Positions 21,286 through 33,300 of a DNA stretch of 64,000 nucleotides are shown here, in pieces. A program made the translations under genes and the position numbers. The stretch is taken from positions 46,562,001-46,626,000 of the forward strand of contig OZ231127.1 in the NCBI GenBank assembly GCA_965153355.1. The letters are read 5' to 3'. The notes under the pieces are model-generated. The model was not told the DNA's origin, did no database searches, and worked only from the letters and a program-made list of their open reading frames with translations. How positions within the stretch are numbered: position 1 is the first letter of the stretch; each line of letters starts with the position of its first letter. The DNA comes from Flaccisagitta enflata. Its lineage: Eukaryota > Chaetognatha > Sagittoidea > Aphragmophora.

Positions 21286-21466
21286 TTTAGTAGCGTGCAC
21301 GCGACTCTACAACCCGCTTTGTCCGTCGGTTGGTTGGTCGATCGGTCACACTTAACTTTTTTTTATGATTTTATTTCTTGGACCTCACTGCTCCTGCCTA
21401 GTGACCTCAAACACGACCCCTGCCCACCCGCACGCGACTTCGGTAGCCGTGTATCCGGCCTTGTTT
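21286..21466 (+). mobile_element. GTCY-core dispersed element
   Basis: Starts TTTTTAGTAGCGTGCACGCG, has a GTCCGTCGGTTGG core, ends GCGACTTCGGTAGCCGTGTA then TCCGGCCTTGTT. Confidence 0.7.
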
Positions 21467-22030
21467 TTATTAGATGTAAAGGTTGAGCTGCTACAATCAT
21501 AGTTAGGTATCCGTACATTCATTTCCTAGATAGGATCTGGGCTTTTAAGCAAGGATTAGGAGCTAGGAATTGGGCCTCAAGGCTGGGATTTGGGCCTTGA
21601 GACTAGGATTTGGGCCTCCAGACTTGAATTTGAGCCTTGAGACTGGGATTTGAGGGGGTAGGGACAGAGGAGGAGGAGAAGGAGAAAATTCCCCATATGT
21701 GTGAAAGCATAGGTCATCAACCCATCTGGGGCCGCTGTCCTGCGTCCCCTTCAACTTCCAGCACCAGCTACCTATGTCAAGTTGATACTGTTCAATCCTA
21801 CTGGTCACTTAATTTAAACATGAGTTATCACCGCATACGCATACAGCCCCATCCCACCAGGATACTGCCCCTGCCCACCTGCATTACTGCCATGCCCCCA
21901 CCCACTGCCAGCGACTGATTTTTGGCCGTGTATCCGGCCTTGTTCGTTCTTGTCGTTTTTCTGTGTTCTCGTTACCAAAAAAAGACATTGTTACTACTGT
22001 ATTTGGCAATGTCAGGGGCGTTCCCCATTA

Positions 22031-22373
22031 GGGCGGCTACCTGGAGGGTCAAATGTGGTCAAATTTTAGAACGGCTCAGCCAACTAACCTTACACTCTAC
22101 GTCATATTTAAAAAGGAATTGAGGCCAGCGGAGATTGGTATCTGGAGAGAAAACCCGCACGGCAACACTATAGAGTTACAATGGGCGTAAAATTGCTTTC
22201 ATATACTTTACCATTGTGTTGCCGTGCGGGTTTCTTGATCAAATACCGACCTCTGCTTGTCTGATTTACTGCCTAAATGCCGCTTACAATGTATGGTTAG
22301 ATGGCGGAGGAATTTTAAAATTTGAGCCAAATTCACCCTTCAGGTAACCAGCCTATTCCCCATGGGGTCGCAA
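22031..22373. mobile_element. MITE family A, uninterrupted copy
   Basis: Flanked by TA. Imperfect terminal inverted repeats of about 40 bases (GGGCGGCTACCTGGAGGGT against GGCTGGTTACCTGAAGGGT). A central near-palindrome has AAACCCGCACGGCAACAC on one side and its inverse on the other. No coding capacity. The opposite-orientation copy is at 60028-60350. Confidence 0.85.
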
Positions 22374-22495
22374 CTAAGGCCTTGCGTATGGCGTTTTTTG
22401 CCTCGGTTTCAGTTCGGGTTCGGATTACCCCAAAACCTTTCCTCGGGTTTATGTCGGTTTTATATCGGTTTTATAAATAAAGTAAGAAAAAGATA

Positions 22496-23934
22496 CAGTA
22501 CGATGGGAGCAATGACGACCTAGACTGGAGGATAGATTTTAGCTATCCTAATTTCATTTGTATCATGAAATATTTGAGATCTAGGCTAATTAAATATTGC
22601 TCTATTGAGTGAATGCATTTGCATCTCTTAAACCTCAACTTGTGACATGACCCCATCAAGATTTCATTTTTCAAGGTTCTAACCATTTTCATTACATTGG
22701 GCAAAAAATTTTATATAATTTTGAAGAAAAAAAATCAGCTCAATCAGACTATTTTTACAGGTTTTACGGCTATGTTTATTAAACAAAAGTTATGCAAATT
22801 AATTTTTAGGCAAAACTTAAAATGGCTACCAGTAATGGCGGCTGTCGCCGTGAGGAAAAAAGTCGTAAGCGTTGTTCACTTTTCACCAAGCTTTTGTCTT
22901 CAGTCACTGCAACTCTTTTTATTTGTTAGATCAAATTGAGAGCAATTGTATGTATTGGTTGCATTGAAAATCAGAGAAAAATAGGACTGAGCCAAATGAG
23001 CTAGATGAGCTAAGATATTAAAAATCACTAAACTAGACAACCAGCTATGCTCACTGACATGCTTTCTTATATTTGCATTCTTAAATCATAACATTTTTTT
23101 ATCTGTTTTAAAATCAGAAAAAAAAGCAAGCTAAATGAGCTAATGAGCTAGAATACTCAAAAACACCCTCACAGATGAGCAACTCTGTCACTGACATGCT
23201 TTCTTGTATTTGCATGCTCAAACATGTATCAACACATTTATTCATTTATCGCATTTTAAATCAGAAAAACAGACTGAGCTAAATGAGTAAATGAGCTAAA
23301 ATGCTCAAAAACACCCTCACAGATGAGCAGATATGCTCATAAACATGTTTTCTTGTATTTGCATGCTCAAACAAACATAAACACACTCCTTTTTTGATCC
23401 TACTCAAAATCATAAAAAATCAAAAAAAATTCAATTCGCAATTTTCATAAATAAATCTTTAAAAATTCATAGCGCGAAAAATATTTGCCGTAGAGCATTC
23501 TGCTTGGCGCCAAATGAAAGAGAATTATCAAATTTACTTACCCTATCAATTTCATTGGAGGCCACATTCAGCCGGAAGAGATGCTCAACTTCCGCATAAG
23601 AAAATGAAAACCCCGTTTCTCTCGAATATGTCAAAAAGTCGAAGACTGACTTCGACTTTTTTCCCGATAAAACCTGTAAAAATAGACCAATTGAGGTGAT
23701 TTTTTTTTCAAAACCATACAAAATTTTCCATCCGACCTATTAAGGTAGGAAAAATAAAGTCTTGATGAGGTCAGGTTGCAAGTTGAAGTTTGAGAGACGC
23801 AAACATTTTCACTCAATAAAGCAACTTTTAATTACCCTAGATCTCAAATATTTTATGATACAAACAAAATTAAGGTACTTAAAATCTATCCTCCAGTCTA
23901 GGTCGTCATTGCTCCCATCGTACTGTAGATAGAA
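22496..23934. mobile_element. 1.44-kb long-TIR element, TA-flanked (Tc1/mariner-like tips)
   Basis: Both ends read CAGTACGATGGGAGCAATGA inward and are flanked by TA. The arms stay recognisably inverse for about 250 bases. The interior contains a frame conserved in other copies (see 23467-23721) but no transposase I can recognise. One end recurs at 55051 in a PCF11 intron; the interior recurs at 28500-29370 and 38640-40500. Confidence 0.8.
23467..23721 (-). pseudogene. Repeat-borne coding fragment, conserved in three copies
   Basis: A short frame ending FDNSLSFGAKQNALRQIFFAL. A near-identical peptide is open at 28527-28715 on the plus strand (KSVFDFLTYSRETWFSFS... to ...ALRKIFFAL) and in part at 40395-40496 on the minus strand. 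The two fuller copies end at the same stop codon. Conservation at the protein level suggests the remnant of a transposon gene or a captured exon. Family unknown. Confidence 0.45.
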
Positions 23935-24090
23935 AAAGAAATGAGAGAAAAAAAGGGAGAAAAAAAAATGAGGGAAACAAAATAGAAGAAGAACAAACAC
24001 AAACAGACACAGACATAGTGAAACAGCAAAAAATGTGAGCAAGAAGGAAAAAAGAATTAGTTTGAACAACATAATAAGAAAAAAAAATAA

Positions 24091-24263
<173 letters not shown>

Positions 24264-24525
24264 GAAAAAAAAAAAAAAAATAGTTTGATAAATGGAAGAA
24301 TGAAAGAATGATATAAAACTCTTAGAAAACAAGGTCGGTTTTGTAAGCAAAACCGTATTACGGGTTTGGCCTCAAAACCGAGCCTCGGCCTTCTCACGGC
24401 CAAACCCGCAAGGCCTTAGTTGCAACAACTACAGACCAACGGACCAATAACTATGCCAATGAGTAAGTAGGGTGTTACCGCTATACTCATTTTTTGTTCC
24501 TTGACTTTATTTCAGACTTTATTTT

Positions 24526-24733
24526 TAGTCGCGTGCTACGCGACTCTACACCCCGCTATGTCGGTCCGTCGGTTGGTCGGTCCGTCAGTCAGTCGGTTGG
24601 TCCCCTCTTTACTTTTTTGGCGTTTTTGAGCTTTTTGAGCATACGGCTCCTGCCCAGATGCCCTAGTGACCTTCTTCAGCACTGCTCCTGCCCACCCACA
24701 CGCGACTAGGGTAGCCGTGTATCCGGCCTTGTT
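24526..24733 (+). mobile_element. GTCY-core dispersed element, well-preserved reference copy
   Basis: Starts TTTTTAGTCGCGTGCTACGC, with GTCGCGTGCTACGCGAC forming a hairpin at the end. Then come CTACACCCCGC, a GTCGGTCCGTCGGTTGGTCG core, a CTGCTCCTGCCCACCC word and an end GTAGCCGTGTATCCGGCCT. There are no terminal inverted repeats and no ORF. The hairpin terminus, lack of TIRs and GTCY-type core recall Helitron/Helentron-derived elements (DINE-1, mini-me, HINE). The assignment is inference. Confidence 0.7.
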
Positions 24734-25046
24734 GTTTTTGGAATTGCCATGATGGAATTGATGGAATTGATGGAATTGATGGAATTGATGGATGTTCAAA
24801 AAAAAAAGTAATTTCATTAAGATAAAGCAGAAATCCTCTGGCTTTTTGAATGCGGGAGGTAGGGATTGCAAAACCCTGCCCTCAATTTTAAGTCCACTTA
24901 CAGGTCAACCTTTTATTGATCGTGACCAAATATGTTGAACAAATGAGGAAGTGAGTTGTGTACAGAAGATATTTAATTCTGAGTGGAACGCGATGGCAGA
25001 TAGCAGGGGAAAAAGTACCCGAATTGATCAATTTTGTCACAGCACC

Positions 25047-25098
25047 TTCTTCTTCTTCTTCTTCTTCTTCTTCTTCTTCTTCTTCTTCTTCTTCTTCA
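25047..25098. repeat. (TTC)n microsatellite
   Basis: About 17 TTC triplets. A wider CTT/CTC pyrimidine tract continues at 25180-25295. Confidence 0.95.
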
Positions 25099-25342
25099 AC
25101 CTTTTGCTTAGTGAACTGCCAAATAGTTTTGTCTTGTATTGAATATCAATCCTTGTTATTCATTCTCGTCACTTTTATCCTCCTCCTTTTCCTCCTCCAT
25201 CTTCCTCTTCTTCACCTTCTTCTCCCTCTTCACCTCCTTCTCCTTCTTTTCCTTCTTCTCCTTCTTCTTCGTCTTTTTCTTCTTCTTCTTCCTTAGTACG
25301 TAAATACCATCACTCATTTGACGTTTACTGAGTCGCTGCCAC

Positions 25343-25974
25343 TAAAAAATCTCAGGATTATGTCAAAATTGGGGGATTTTACTGTCCATCCCGTACTAGA
25401 ACAATTTTGACCCAAGGAATCCAAATCTGCAGTCAGAAATGGTCTCAGGTCAATATTTCGATAGGCTACGGCTACATTTCTCAGGTCAAAATACTATATA
25501 AGGTCAAAATTTCAAAATTGGAAATTTGTCAATCTGATTGCGTAATCAAAATCCTTGGAAAAAATTATTAAAAGAAAGTGTCTTCCTTTTTTTAAAATTT
25601 TGATTGGAACATAGTCAAAATTAGCGTTTAACATCCAAAATAGAGTAAAATTGCTCTTTTGTCTAAATTCGGCCTAATTTTGACAGATAATGTTAATTTT
25701 GACTATGTTCTAATCAAAATTTTGAAAAAAGAAAGACACTTTCTTCACACAGTTTTTTGCAAGGATTTTGAATCTGCAATCAGATTGACAAATTTCCAAT
25801 TTTGAAAATTTGACCTTATATAGTATTTTAACCTGAGAAATGTAGCTGTAGCCTATCAAAATATTGACCTGAGACCATTTTTGACTGCAGATTTGGATTC
25901 CTGGGGTCAAAATTGGTCTAGAATAGGATGGACGGTAAAATCCCACAATTTTGACATAATCCTGAGATTTTTTA
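25343..25974. mobile_element. 632-bp foldback transposon with 10-bp target-site duplication
   Basis: Tips TAAAAAATCTCAGG and CCTGAGATTTTTTA are exact inverses and the two arms pair over nearly the whole element (about 300 bases each). TCGCTGCCAC occurs immediately outside both ends (25333-25342 and 25975-25984). A 9-10 base duplication with long TIRs fits Mutator-like (MULE) MITEs. No coding sequence. Confidence 0.85.
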
Positions 25975-26404
25975 TCGCTGCCACTTATACTTACCTTCTT
26001 CACAGTGATGAGATGTCCTCCTCCTACTCCTTCTCCTCCTCCCCTTCCTCTTCCTCCTCTTCCTCCACCCCCCTTCTACGAGTTTTTCCACAATGAAAAT
26101 ATAAGAGTGAATAGAAGAATAACAAGTAACAGTAATAAGTGATAAAATAGTAAGTCATCTGTAGTTGGTGAAAAGTGAACTTCTCCCAGTTTTCCTTCAT
26201 ATTTTCATATTTATGCTCATTCCAGGGCCCCAAATCAGAATTACGTGTTATAAGCACCCTATATACCGTTCCTGATCATATCTATCACTAATTTACTTGC
26301 AAGAAAGGTTTCTTAATCCATAAAAAGTCAAGTAACATGCATTGGTGACAACAGAGAAGCGGAGAAGTACCAAGAATAGATGAAAAATAGTGAAAATACG
26401 TCAT

Positions 26405-26560
26405 AATGCTCGTTCAGGTCCATGGTGGGACACGATCCGGTCGTTTTTGACCTTTTTTGACCCCTCCAATCGATTCTACGGTCAAAGAAACCCTTATACT
26501 AATCAATGGTATCCTGTGCTCCTACCCCATCTATCTGTGACTGAACCTACTATTTGACCT
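26405..26560 (+). repeat. Dispersed repeat, inverse copy of 18838-19070
   Basis: Contains GGTGGGACACGATCCGGTCG and CCAATCGATTCTACGG. See the partner entry. Confidence 0.75.
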
Positions 26561-26799
26561 TTGATATATGTGATGAGCTACTATTCTATTGTGTAAGCAA
26601 GTGAGATCAACAGATTTTCTTGATAAAGCTATGAGATCAATGCTTTGATAGGTTTTGCATACTGCAGTGCTTATCTCAGATATTTCTCATCACGCCTTCA
26701 AGGATTTATCATGAACAAAAGATCCACACAATGATCAAAGAGGCGCAACTCCAGAGATGCAAGGATGCATCTAAAAATGATTGGGGGTGGTTGGTGAAT

Positions 26800-27020
26800 G
26801 ATTTGAGACGGTTAGTGGGATTTGGGCCTTTAGTCTGGGATTTGGGCTTGGGGCTGGATTTTGTGCTTGAAACTGATATTTGGGACTGAAGGCCGGGACT
26901 TTGGCCTCGCGGCTAAAATTTGGTCCTGTTGGATAAAATTTAGGCCTCAAAGTTGGGATACGGGCCTCGAGGCTAGGATATTGGCCTCAAGGCTGGAATT
27001 TGGGTCTAGGCCCAGGGACT
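26800..27020 (-). repeat. CCTCAAGGCTGGGA-type degenerate tandem repeat
   Basis: About ten imperfect 19-20 base units of GGCCTCAAGGCTGGGATTTG type. This is the inverse of the unit found inside the foldback elements at 20 kb and 34 kb, but no GGGCAGCGG ends are present here. Confidence 0.6.
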
Positions 27021-27433
27021 GGGGGTGGGTAGTCTTTATGATCACGTTCATTGGGTAATTTTCTGTTTCCTCACTCATGTAGCAAGGGCACAAGAACAAT
27101 GTGCCTGCGGTTGAAGTTTTTAATGTATAGATAGATGTTGTTGACGCAAAAGGCAAAATTGAAAAGTTCAGAATTGCAAACAAAAAATCGAAACATACTG
27201 GAATATCATTCATTCAATTAACTTTATTGGCAATAATTCGTGCAAAAAGAGACAAAAACAAAAACAATTTAAAATGGACAGACTGACAGACAGACTAACC
27301 CATGGAAAGAAAGATAGACAGATACATCTATAGAGACGCGTAGCCCGGGACTAAATATGCGTTATTTCCCATGTCAAAGACTGAAATAACCGGTTTCCAT
27401 TGAGCTAGTTTCAACTCCAATTCGCAAATGAAA

Positions 27434-27785
27434 TTATTAGTCGCGTGCTACGCGACTTTACACCCCGCTTTGTCGGTCCGTCGGTCAGTTGTTTGGTCGG
27501 TTGGTCCCCTTTTTTCTTTTTCGGCGTTTTTAAGCTTTTTGGGCTCACAGCTCCTTCCCAAATGCCATAATAAGTCATTCTAAGTCATTTTAAGTCATTC
27601 TAAGTCATTCTAAGTCATTTTAAGTCATATTAAGTTATTTTAAGTCACTTAAGTCAGAAAGGTCAATATGGTCATTAAAGTCATTTTAAGTTATTTCAGG
27701 TCACCTTGAGTCATTAAAACTCAATTTAAGTCATCTAAAGCTATTTATGTCCCGAACGCGACTTACAGGTGTTGGCCTTTCTGAT
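27434..27785 (+). mobile_element. GTCY-core element with internal TAAGTCATTC array
   Basis: Starts TTAGTCGCGTGCTACGCGAC with ACCCCGCTTTGTCGGTCCG. It then has about fifteen TAAGTCATTYTAAGTCAT units (27565-27740) and ends with GCGACTTACAGGTGTTGGCC. The same architecture recurs at 41530-41820, in partial form at 33168-33365, and in inverse at 30930-31130. Confidence 0.7.
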
Positions 27786-28499
27786 TTAAATTGCGATGTT
27801 TTGATACATGCTTGGGCATGCAAATACAAGAAAGCATGTCAGTGAGCAGAGTTTTTGAGTATTCTAGCTCATTTGAACAGGTGAATGTTTGAGTTATTGA
27901 TGCTAGGTCAACAGGCAGTGTTGCCTTCCTTTACTATAGCTGTATGAATCCGAATCTGAATTTAGCTCATTTACTACTCGACTCATAAAAAAACGCACTT
28001 TTAAATAGTAAATTGTTATACTGAATTTCAAAATATTAATTAATTCAAATCTTAAATCGATAGAAAGCTCTTGAAAAAATCTTTCATTTAGCTCCAATCT
28101 GGAAATTCTAGCTTTATTTGTTTGGACATGGCATGAGAATGAGTAAAAACATTGCCATTTTCAGTTTGCAATCCTTTTGAAAAATAAGCATTTTTACAAA
28201 TTAAAAGATAACTTTGACAAGCTCTAACTCCTGAACCGTTTGAGATACAGATTTGAGACTGGTCTAGAATGAAAGAAAATTTGAATAATTTTAAAATCAC
28301 TTCAAAAAATATTTAAATCATCTGGTTTTTTATTCTTTAATTCAAAATAGGGTTGGGCTTTTTTTTTAGTCGAGTAGTAGCTCAATTTTTTTCTGATTTT
28401 AGCTCAGTCTTTTTTCTGAATTTGAATGGGACAAATAAAAAGCTCATTTAGCCTAACTAGGACAATCTTTTTTAATCTTATTTCAAAAGTGATCATTAA

Positions 28500-29370
28500 A
28501 GAAATGTTATATGTTCCGGAAAAAAGTTGAAGTCAGTCTTCGACTTTTTAACCTATTCGAGAGAAACATGGTTTTCATTTTCTGATGCGAAAGTCGAGCA
28601 TCTCATCCGGCTGATTATGGTCTCCAATAAAATTTATAGAGTAATTAAATTTGATAATTCTCTTTTATTTGGTGCCAAGCAGAATGCTCTGCGAAAAATA
28701 TTTTTTGCGTTATGATTTTTTAATGATTTAATCATGAAAAATTCAAATTGAACTTTTTTTATTTTTTATGATTTTGTGTAGGATCAATAAAGAAGTGTTT
28801 ATGTGTTTGTTTGAGCATGCAAAAACAAGAAAATATGTTTATGAGCACAGCTGCTCATCTGTGAGGGCGTTTTTGAGCATTTTAGATCATTTAGCTCACT
28901 TAGCCAGTCTTTTCTTTCTGATTTCAAATATGATAAATAAATAAATATTTTCATACATTTTTAAGCAAGCAAATACGAGAAAGCATATCAGTGAGCAGAG
29001 CCGCTCATCTGTGAAGGGGTTTTTAAGTATTCTAGCTCATTTAGCTCCTTTAGCTTGCTCTTTTTCTCTGATCTTTAATAGGATGAATAAATTAATGTTT
29101 TGATTTGAGCATGCAAGAAACCATGGCAGTGAGCAGAGCTGGTTGTTTGGTTATTTGGTTATTTTGAATACTTCAGCTCATCTAGCATATTTGGCTTAGT
29201 CCTATTTTTCTCAGATTTTCAGTGCAATCAATGCATACAATTGCTCTTGATTTTATCTAACAAATAAAAAAGATTGCAGTGACTGAAGGCAAAAGCTTAG
29301 CAAAAAGTGACCAATGCTTACGACTTTTTTCCTCACGACGACAGCCGCCATTACTGGTAAAACTTACTCA
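28500..29370 (-). mobile_element. Internal segment of the 22496-23934 element family
   Basis: The reverse complement matches 22814-23660: the AATGGCGGCTGTCGCCGT word, several GAGCTAAATGAGCTAA stretches, and the KSVFDFLTYSRE coding fragment open at 28527-28715. No terminal repeats are kept. Confidence 0.75.
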
Positions 29371-30147
29371 GGATATCGACAATATACTTGAACTCAAATG
29401 ATTCTAAAAACTACCTCAAAATACCTTCCATTTGAGACCAATCTGGGATCAGTGGCTCAAACCGTTTAGAAATGAGAACAATTTAATGGAATACCACTCA
29501 AGTGAGAAATTTTGCCGGTTTGATAGTTCGGTCGTGACCCAGCCTGTTCCACATGTGTTTTGAAAATCAGATTTTTGTAAAAAAGTCCCAGCAGTCACAA
29601 ATCATTAAATGCTCACTTTTTACCTACAAAATGAGCCATTGCAGAATCAAATCACTGGCCTGAGGGCTGAGTAGCGCCGTCCTGTAATGTTACAAACGAA
29701 AAAAAAACATTCTGTAATAGGGCAGGCTTAATGATTTTTTAAAGTCTTTTTCATAGTGGTTTTGAATATGACATCAGTGTGATATAAAAAAAGGAGTGCT
29801 TTTGGCCTATTTTTTGCTACATAGCCTATCAAAATTTTATGTATGATAGAGTGTGTCTATCAGTCAGTTGATCGGTGGGTTGGTTGGATGATCGTTTCGA
29901 AATACACTTGACTATCCGAAGAGCGCGAAGTATTGGCCTAGTTAGTAGTTTTCCACCATTATCATTAAACGACTTGTCATTGTAATATTTCATTGGTTCA
30001 TTCATTCATACATTATAAATTCATTCAAACGAAACGGAAATGACATGTCGACAACAACATTTAGCAGAGTCGAAGTTGAAACTTAACTGAAGACAGAGGG
30101 ACAGAGGGAAACGAAACTTGAGATAACCAATCGGTTTTAAGCTCGGG
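29371..30147. other. Gene-free stretch
   Basis: AT-rich sequence without supported genes. A GTCTATCAGTCAGTTGATCG word near 29865 may be a decayed GTCY-core element. Confidence 0.4.
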
Positions 30148-30320
30148 TCGATTATCTCTACCGACTGGGTCGGTTGGTTGGTTGGTTCCCTTTTCACTTT
30201 TTTGGCGTTTTTGAGCTTGCTGCTCCTGCCCTGATGCCCTAGTGACCTTCATGGCTTCATCAGCACTGCTCCTGCCCAACCGGACGCGATTATGGTAGCT
30301 GTGTATCCGGCCATGTTTGA
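30148..30320 (+). mobile_element. GTCY-core dispersed element
   Basis: Has the GTCGGTTGGTTGG core, the CTGCTCCTGCCC word and a GTAGCTGTGTATCCGGCCAT end. The start is degraded. Confidence 0.55.
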
Positions 30321-30349
30321 GAAAACATTGCTAATAAAAATTACTACAA

Positions 30350-33300
30350 TTTTCTTGTTGCTAAAAAATATCAGAGTTGTCACAGTGTTAACTATATTTT
30401 TTTTTGTCAACATGAAAGTTTTCTCTAGGTGGCGCCCCCCTATCTTGGGTGTTTTTGCATGGGGAATCCATTGGTGAAGTCAAAAATGCAAAATAACGAT
30501 GTTTAGAACTTGCCCTGGCCCGGTAACGAGCATATATGACCTTTTCACTCATTTTTTTCCATTTTTAGTCAGTTTTCAAAGATGCAGTTGCATTTAAATA
30601 ACAAAAAAGGCATAAACATACCTCCAATAGATGAATTTAGTCCACCTGAAACATTTATGAGCAGCTTGGCCCTCTTATGGGGGAATAATTGGCTGTTAAG
30701 GCCCCGTATTGAGCATTTTTTGAACAAATAAGCAGTAAATTATCGATTATTCTTCATTCATTGACATAATCCTCCTTACTCAATCTCTATCTTATGTTAA
30801 ATTGATAGAGAATTTTTTAAAAGCCCAAATGTTGCATGGGGCTGAGCAGGGGAAGGGGTTATCAGGCATTTCAGCCAGGGCATCATTGAAAAAAAGTCCA
30901 AAAATATAAAAAACATGGTTAATATTTAAAAGTCCCGTGCAAGACTTACATTTAGAATGACGTGGAATGATTAGAATGACTTATAATGACTTCGTATACC
31001 CTAAAATAACCTTAAATGACTTGAAGAAATGAAATTGTTAATAAAAAGTATAAGTATGGGACTGACAAACCAACCAACAGAGGGATGGATGGACAGAAAA
31101 AGCGGAATGTAGTCGCGTGCAGGCGACTAAAAAGTTTTGTTTAGCTGATGAACTGACCAATCATTTGGACAAGGCATAGTGTAAATTAGCGTCTCCTTTT
31201 GATGGTTTATCTTGCAGAAGTTGGCATATTTTGAATAATCAAGGTCACTTGAGACGTTTTACTCAAGTAATCCTGTCTCATGATAGGAAATAAATAAATT
31301 TTGCATTGATATGAACATTATTCAAGCAAAAAAGTGATGATTTTTTGATAAACTGTTTACTGTAAACAATTGTGATAACTTGCATTTAAGATCCTGAGGG
31401 TGTGTGTGTGTGTGTGTATGTGTAAGTGTGTGTGTGTATGTGTAAGTGTGTGTGTGTACATGTAAGTGTGTGTGGAAGTGTGTGAGTGTAAAAGGGAATG
31501 AGGGTAGTTTGCCAATCAATTATATTTCATTCCAGGGTTATTTGTTAGAGAACATGTAACTCACTACAGAGGTATTTATTTGTTGGGGAAAGGAAAAGGT
31601 TGAGTAGCAACAAGAGGTAAAGAAAATAGGGGGGGGGAAAGAAATAGATAGAGAAAGCAATATTGATGAAGAGTAAATGAAAGAGAACAAGTCATTTGAA
31701 GATCACTTGTGGTGTTCAGCTGTAGAAGTGCGGTGAGAGTAAGGCATTGGCCCAAAGAGGCTAATGATCATGAATATAGAAGTGTCTTTCCTCAGTAAGT
31801 TGGAATAGCCAAAATTAAAGGAAACATCAGAGTAAAAGATCAGGAGACCTAGTAAGAACATAGTCAGAATAAAGCTTTTGAAAAGGCTTGAAGAGACTAG
31901 GTTTGTGCTGTTATGGGCATGCGAAAGCATATTTGAATTTTGCAAAGTTTTAAGTATAATATCATGAGAGGGCTGATATAAGGTCTTGGACAGTTGATTT
32001 GGAGCCAAAGAATGGCTAATACAGTATGATTTTTCTCTACTGCAATAAAAGATCAGGACATTATGCTCTCATTGCTCTCATTTCTGAACAATTTGAGCTT
32101 ATGTTTAAGGATGATGTAGAAGCGTTGATCAGAAAAGCATTCTTTTTTAATTTAGCCTTGTTTAAAGATAATGTTGGAAATATTGTTTGTTTTAATTTAT
32201 TCAGCTTTACTTGACAATCAAATCAAGTAACCAAGTAATCAGGCACTTAACATTAAATCTATTATTATTTACTAAAATCAACTTTCACAAGCCCACAACT
32301 GCAAAACCTAGCCTCTTCAATAATCAATCTTTTTCAAAATTTTCAATATTTGGACCCCCATGTTCATTCTAGGTCTCCTGAAGTTGTCCAATTTGGCCAT
32401 TTCAACTGTGAAAATTCACCCCTATGTTCAACAGGACATTGGCCCCTTAGGGCCTCTGCCCTACTCTCACCCCACTTCTGCAGCTGAACACTACAAGCAA
32501 TCTTCAAATGACTAGTTCTCTTTCACTTCTTCTTCATCAATGTTTTTTTCCCCATTTGTTTCTTTTTTCCCCCACCTCTCATTTCTTTACCTTTTGTTGC
32601 TACTCAACCTTTTCCTTTCCCTTACAAATAAATGCCTTCATAGTGAGTAAAATGGTCTGTAACAAGTAACCCTGGAATATATTATTATAATGGATAGGTG
32701 GGCAGGGGCATACCATTCCTATTCCCTTTTACACATACACGCAAACGCACACACACACACAATTCCAAATTCAAGTTGTTTAATGCAAGTTATCACACTT
32801 GTTGACAATAAACAGTTTATTGTGAAAGTCATCACTTTTTGCTGGAGTAATGCTCATACCTAAGCCATAAATTTATTAATTTTCTATCATAAAACAGGGC
32901 TACTGGAGATATATATCTCAGGTGACTTTTGTTTACAGTAAACAGTTAATCACAAAATCCTCCCTTTTTTGCTTGAATAATGTTCATATCGAGGCAAAAT
33001 TTGTTCATTTTCTATCATGAGACAGGACTACTTGAGTAAAATGTCTCAGGTGACCTTTATTATTCAAAAACTGCCCACTTCTGCAAGATAAACCATCAAA
33101 AGGAGATATAAGTTTACACTATGCCATGTCCAAATGATTGGTCAGTTCATCAGTTAAACTTGACTTTTTAGTCGCATGCACGCATCTACACCCCACTTTG
33201 TCTGTCTATCCATCCCTTTGTTGGTTGGTTTGTCAGTCCCATGTCCCATGTTCACAATTTCATTTTTTCAAGTCATTTAAGGTTATTTTAGGTTATACTA

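Larger units (their letters stand above)
20051..21740. mobile_element. Large foldback element F enclosing element D
   Basis: The left end GGGCAGCGGCCCGAAGGGTC at 20051, continuing through a TTCACATGTATGGGGAATTTT word, is matched in inverse at about 21678-21740. GGCCCAAATCCCAGTCT-type units follow the left end; inverse units (GGGATTTGGGCCT) precede the right end. Foldback D (20389-20824) and a GTCY-core element near 21286 lie inside. Confidence 0.7.

Noticed and set aside
31703-32214. Two small frames in the centre of the inverted duplication
   Set aside because: No domain or homologue recognised. Only the spacer is single-copy, so conservation cannot be judged inside the window.
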